Of a stretch of 21,734 nt of DNA, positions 21,065 through 21,734 are shown piece after piece; the stretch's first letter is position 1, and the number at the start of each line of letters is the position of its first letter. A model generated the notes under the pieces. The model saw only the letters and a list, made by a program, of their open reading frames with translations, did no database searches and had not been told where the DNA came from. Both the position numbers and the translations under genes were made by a program. This DNA comes from an uncultured Acetobacter sp. Lineage in GTDB: Bacteria; Pseudomonadota; Alphaproteobacteria; Acetobacterales; Acetobacteraceae. The stretch lies in NCBI RefSeq assembly GCF_937875265.1, contig NZ_CALLXM010000088.1:1-21734 (forward strand), in the 5' to 3' direction.

Positions 21065-21734
21065 ATGGCACTGCAACGCTCTGAGTCTCTGCACCGTAGC
21101 CCCCGGCTGCGCCCGCTCAACAGAATCATAGTCAATATCCTGCTGGATGGGATACTGGCTGCTCTGGCTGCGCCGTTTGCGCGGTGGCTGGCGGCGCCAC
21201 AGGATGGGCTTTTGCACCCGCTCTGGTTTTTGGCTGGTGGGGCTATCACTTTGTTGGTCAGCGGGCTGCCCTTCAGAATGCCGCAACAGTACTGGCGGTT
21301 CTCTGGGGTGTCTGATTTGCTGGGGATTGCCGGGGCTTCTGTTGCCAGTGCGGTGCTGTTTTCTGTGGGGCTGGTGCTTGCGGGCTTCCACCTGCCCAGC
21401 TCGACCTTTCCCATTATCTACGCGCTGGTGCTGCTCATCATGCTGGGGGGCCTGCGCATCGGATATCGGTTGGCGCACCGGCTGGCGGCCCGCAAGGCGG
21501 ACCAGCGGCGGGTGGTGCTGGTGGGGGTGGATACGGAGGCTGATCTGTATCTGCGCGCGCTGGAGCGCAACCCGGCAGCGGGCATCCGTGTGGTGGGTAT
21601 GGTGGCCCTTGGAACGCATCAGGCAGGCCGACGGCTGCATAATGTGCCCATCCTTGGCCATGTGAACGATATTGTGGCGGTGCTCGACCGGCTGGAAAAA
21701 GCCGGGACACTGCCCGAGTCGCTGGTTGTTACAA
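21065..21734 (+). CDS. WbpM/CapD/FlaA1-type membrane nucleotide-sugar epimerase/dehydratase (5' part, cut by window edge)
   Basis: The first 223 codons of a polysaccharide-biosynthesis protein. It starts with ATG after AAGG and reads MALQRSESLHRSPRLRPLNR, followed by four hydrophobic segments. The motif QYWRFSGVSDLLGIAGAS, characteristic of the membrane domain of WbpM-like proteins, lies between segments two and three. A cytoplasmic Rossmann-like domain begins at RRVVLVGVDTEADLYLRALE, with GIRVVGMVALG and NVPILGHVNDIVAVLDRL. The catalytic SDR domain would lie beyond the window. Proteins of this type act on UDP-GlcNAc to make UDP-linked deoxy or epimerised sugars for O-antigen or exopolysaccharide. 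Pairing with the WecA/WbpL-like gene supports a surface glycan locus running to the right. Confidence 0.85.
   Translation, partial: MALQRSESLHRSPRLRPLNRIIVNILLDGILAALAAPFARWLAAPQDGLLHPLWFLAGGAITLLVSGLPFRMPQQYWRFSGVSDLLGIAGASVASAVLFSVGLVLAGFHLPSSTFPIIYALVLLIMLGGLRIGYRLAHRLAARKADQRRVVLVGVDTEADLYLRALERNPAAGIRVVGMVALGTHQAGRRLHNVPILGHVNDIVAVLDRLEKAGTLPESLVVT

Noticed and set aside
21147..21665. 172-codon Trp/Cys-rich plus-strand frame at the right end
   Set aside because: The frame starting at 21065 encodes a recognisable WbpM/CapD-type protein over the same bases; this one is its out-of-frame shadow.
1..21734. CRISPR arrays, tRNA or rRNA genes, insertion sequences, prophage or defence genes
   Set aside because: No spaced repeat array, tRNA-like cloverleaf, transposase or phage gene was found on either strand. 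The window looks like core chromosome.

Overview
The window is a stretch of chromosome from an acetic acid bacterium, most likely Acetobacter or a close relative. The evidence is a membrane-bound PQQ alcohol dehydrogenase (adhA-adhB) almost next to a haem-copper ubiquinol oxidase operon (cyoABCD), together with moderately GC-rich coding sequence and an alphaproteobacterial Suv3-like helicase upstream of a 7Fe ferredoxin. Assignments come from reading motifs by eye; no database search was possible.

Layout. 1-1637 (+): the 3' part of nadA, then nadC, two steps of de novo NAD synthesis. 1797-3119 (+): a MOFRL-type glycerate 2-kinase. 3246-3887 (-): a uracil-DNA-glycosylase-like protein. 4003-7703 (-): adhA-adhB, ending in a strong terminator. 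7704-7935: the adhA upstream region, with a 12-bp direct repeat and a terminator-like hairpin in the leader. 7936-8511 (-): a LigT/ThpR-like protein in which both catalytic histidines appear to be missing. 8630-9406 (+): a Bax inhibitor-1 family membrane protein. 9494-10037: an AT-rich, 544-bp region without a convincing gene. 10038-13895 (+): cyoABCD, translationally coupled at the B/C and C/D joins. 14079-14411 (-): fdxA. 14581-17175 (-): the Suv3-like helicase. 17281-18726 (+): an M17 leucyl aminopeptidase. 18727-18807: two dyads in front of a MarR-type regulator (to 19299). 19480-19929 (+): a small exported protein of unknown function. 19962-21005 (-) and 21065-end (+): a polyprenyl-phosphate sugar-1-phosphate transferase and, divergently, the start of a WbpM/CapD-type nucleotide-sugar epimerase/dehydratase, which marks the edge of a surface-polysaccharide locus.

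How it fits together. AdhAB oxidises ethanol in the periplasm and passes electrons to ubiquinone. CyoABCD oxidises ubiquinol and reduces oxygen while pumping protons. The two complexes on either side of two small genes therefore make up most of an ethanol-to-oxygen respiratory chain. The third ADH subunit and a haem O synthase are not seen here. The other genes are mainly housekeeping.

No wholly new multi-gene system is evident. The best leads are the degenerate 2H phosphoesterase between adh and BI-1, the adhA direct repeat, the terminator-like hairpins in the adhA, cyoA and aminopeptidase leaders, and the dyads in front of the MarR gene.
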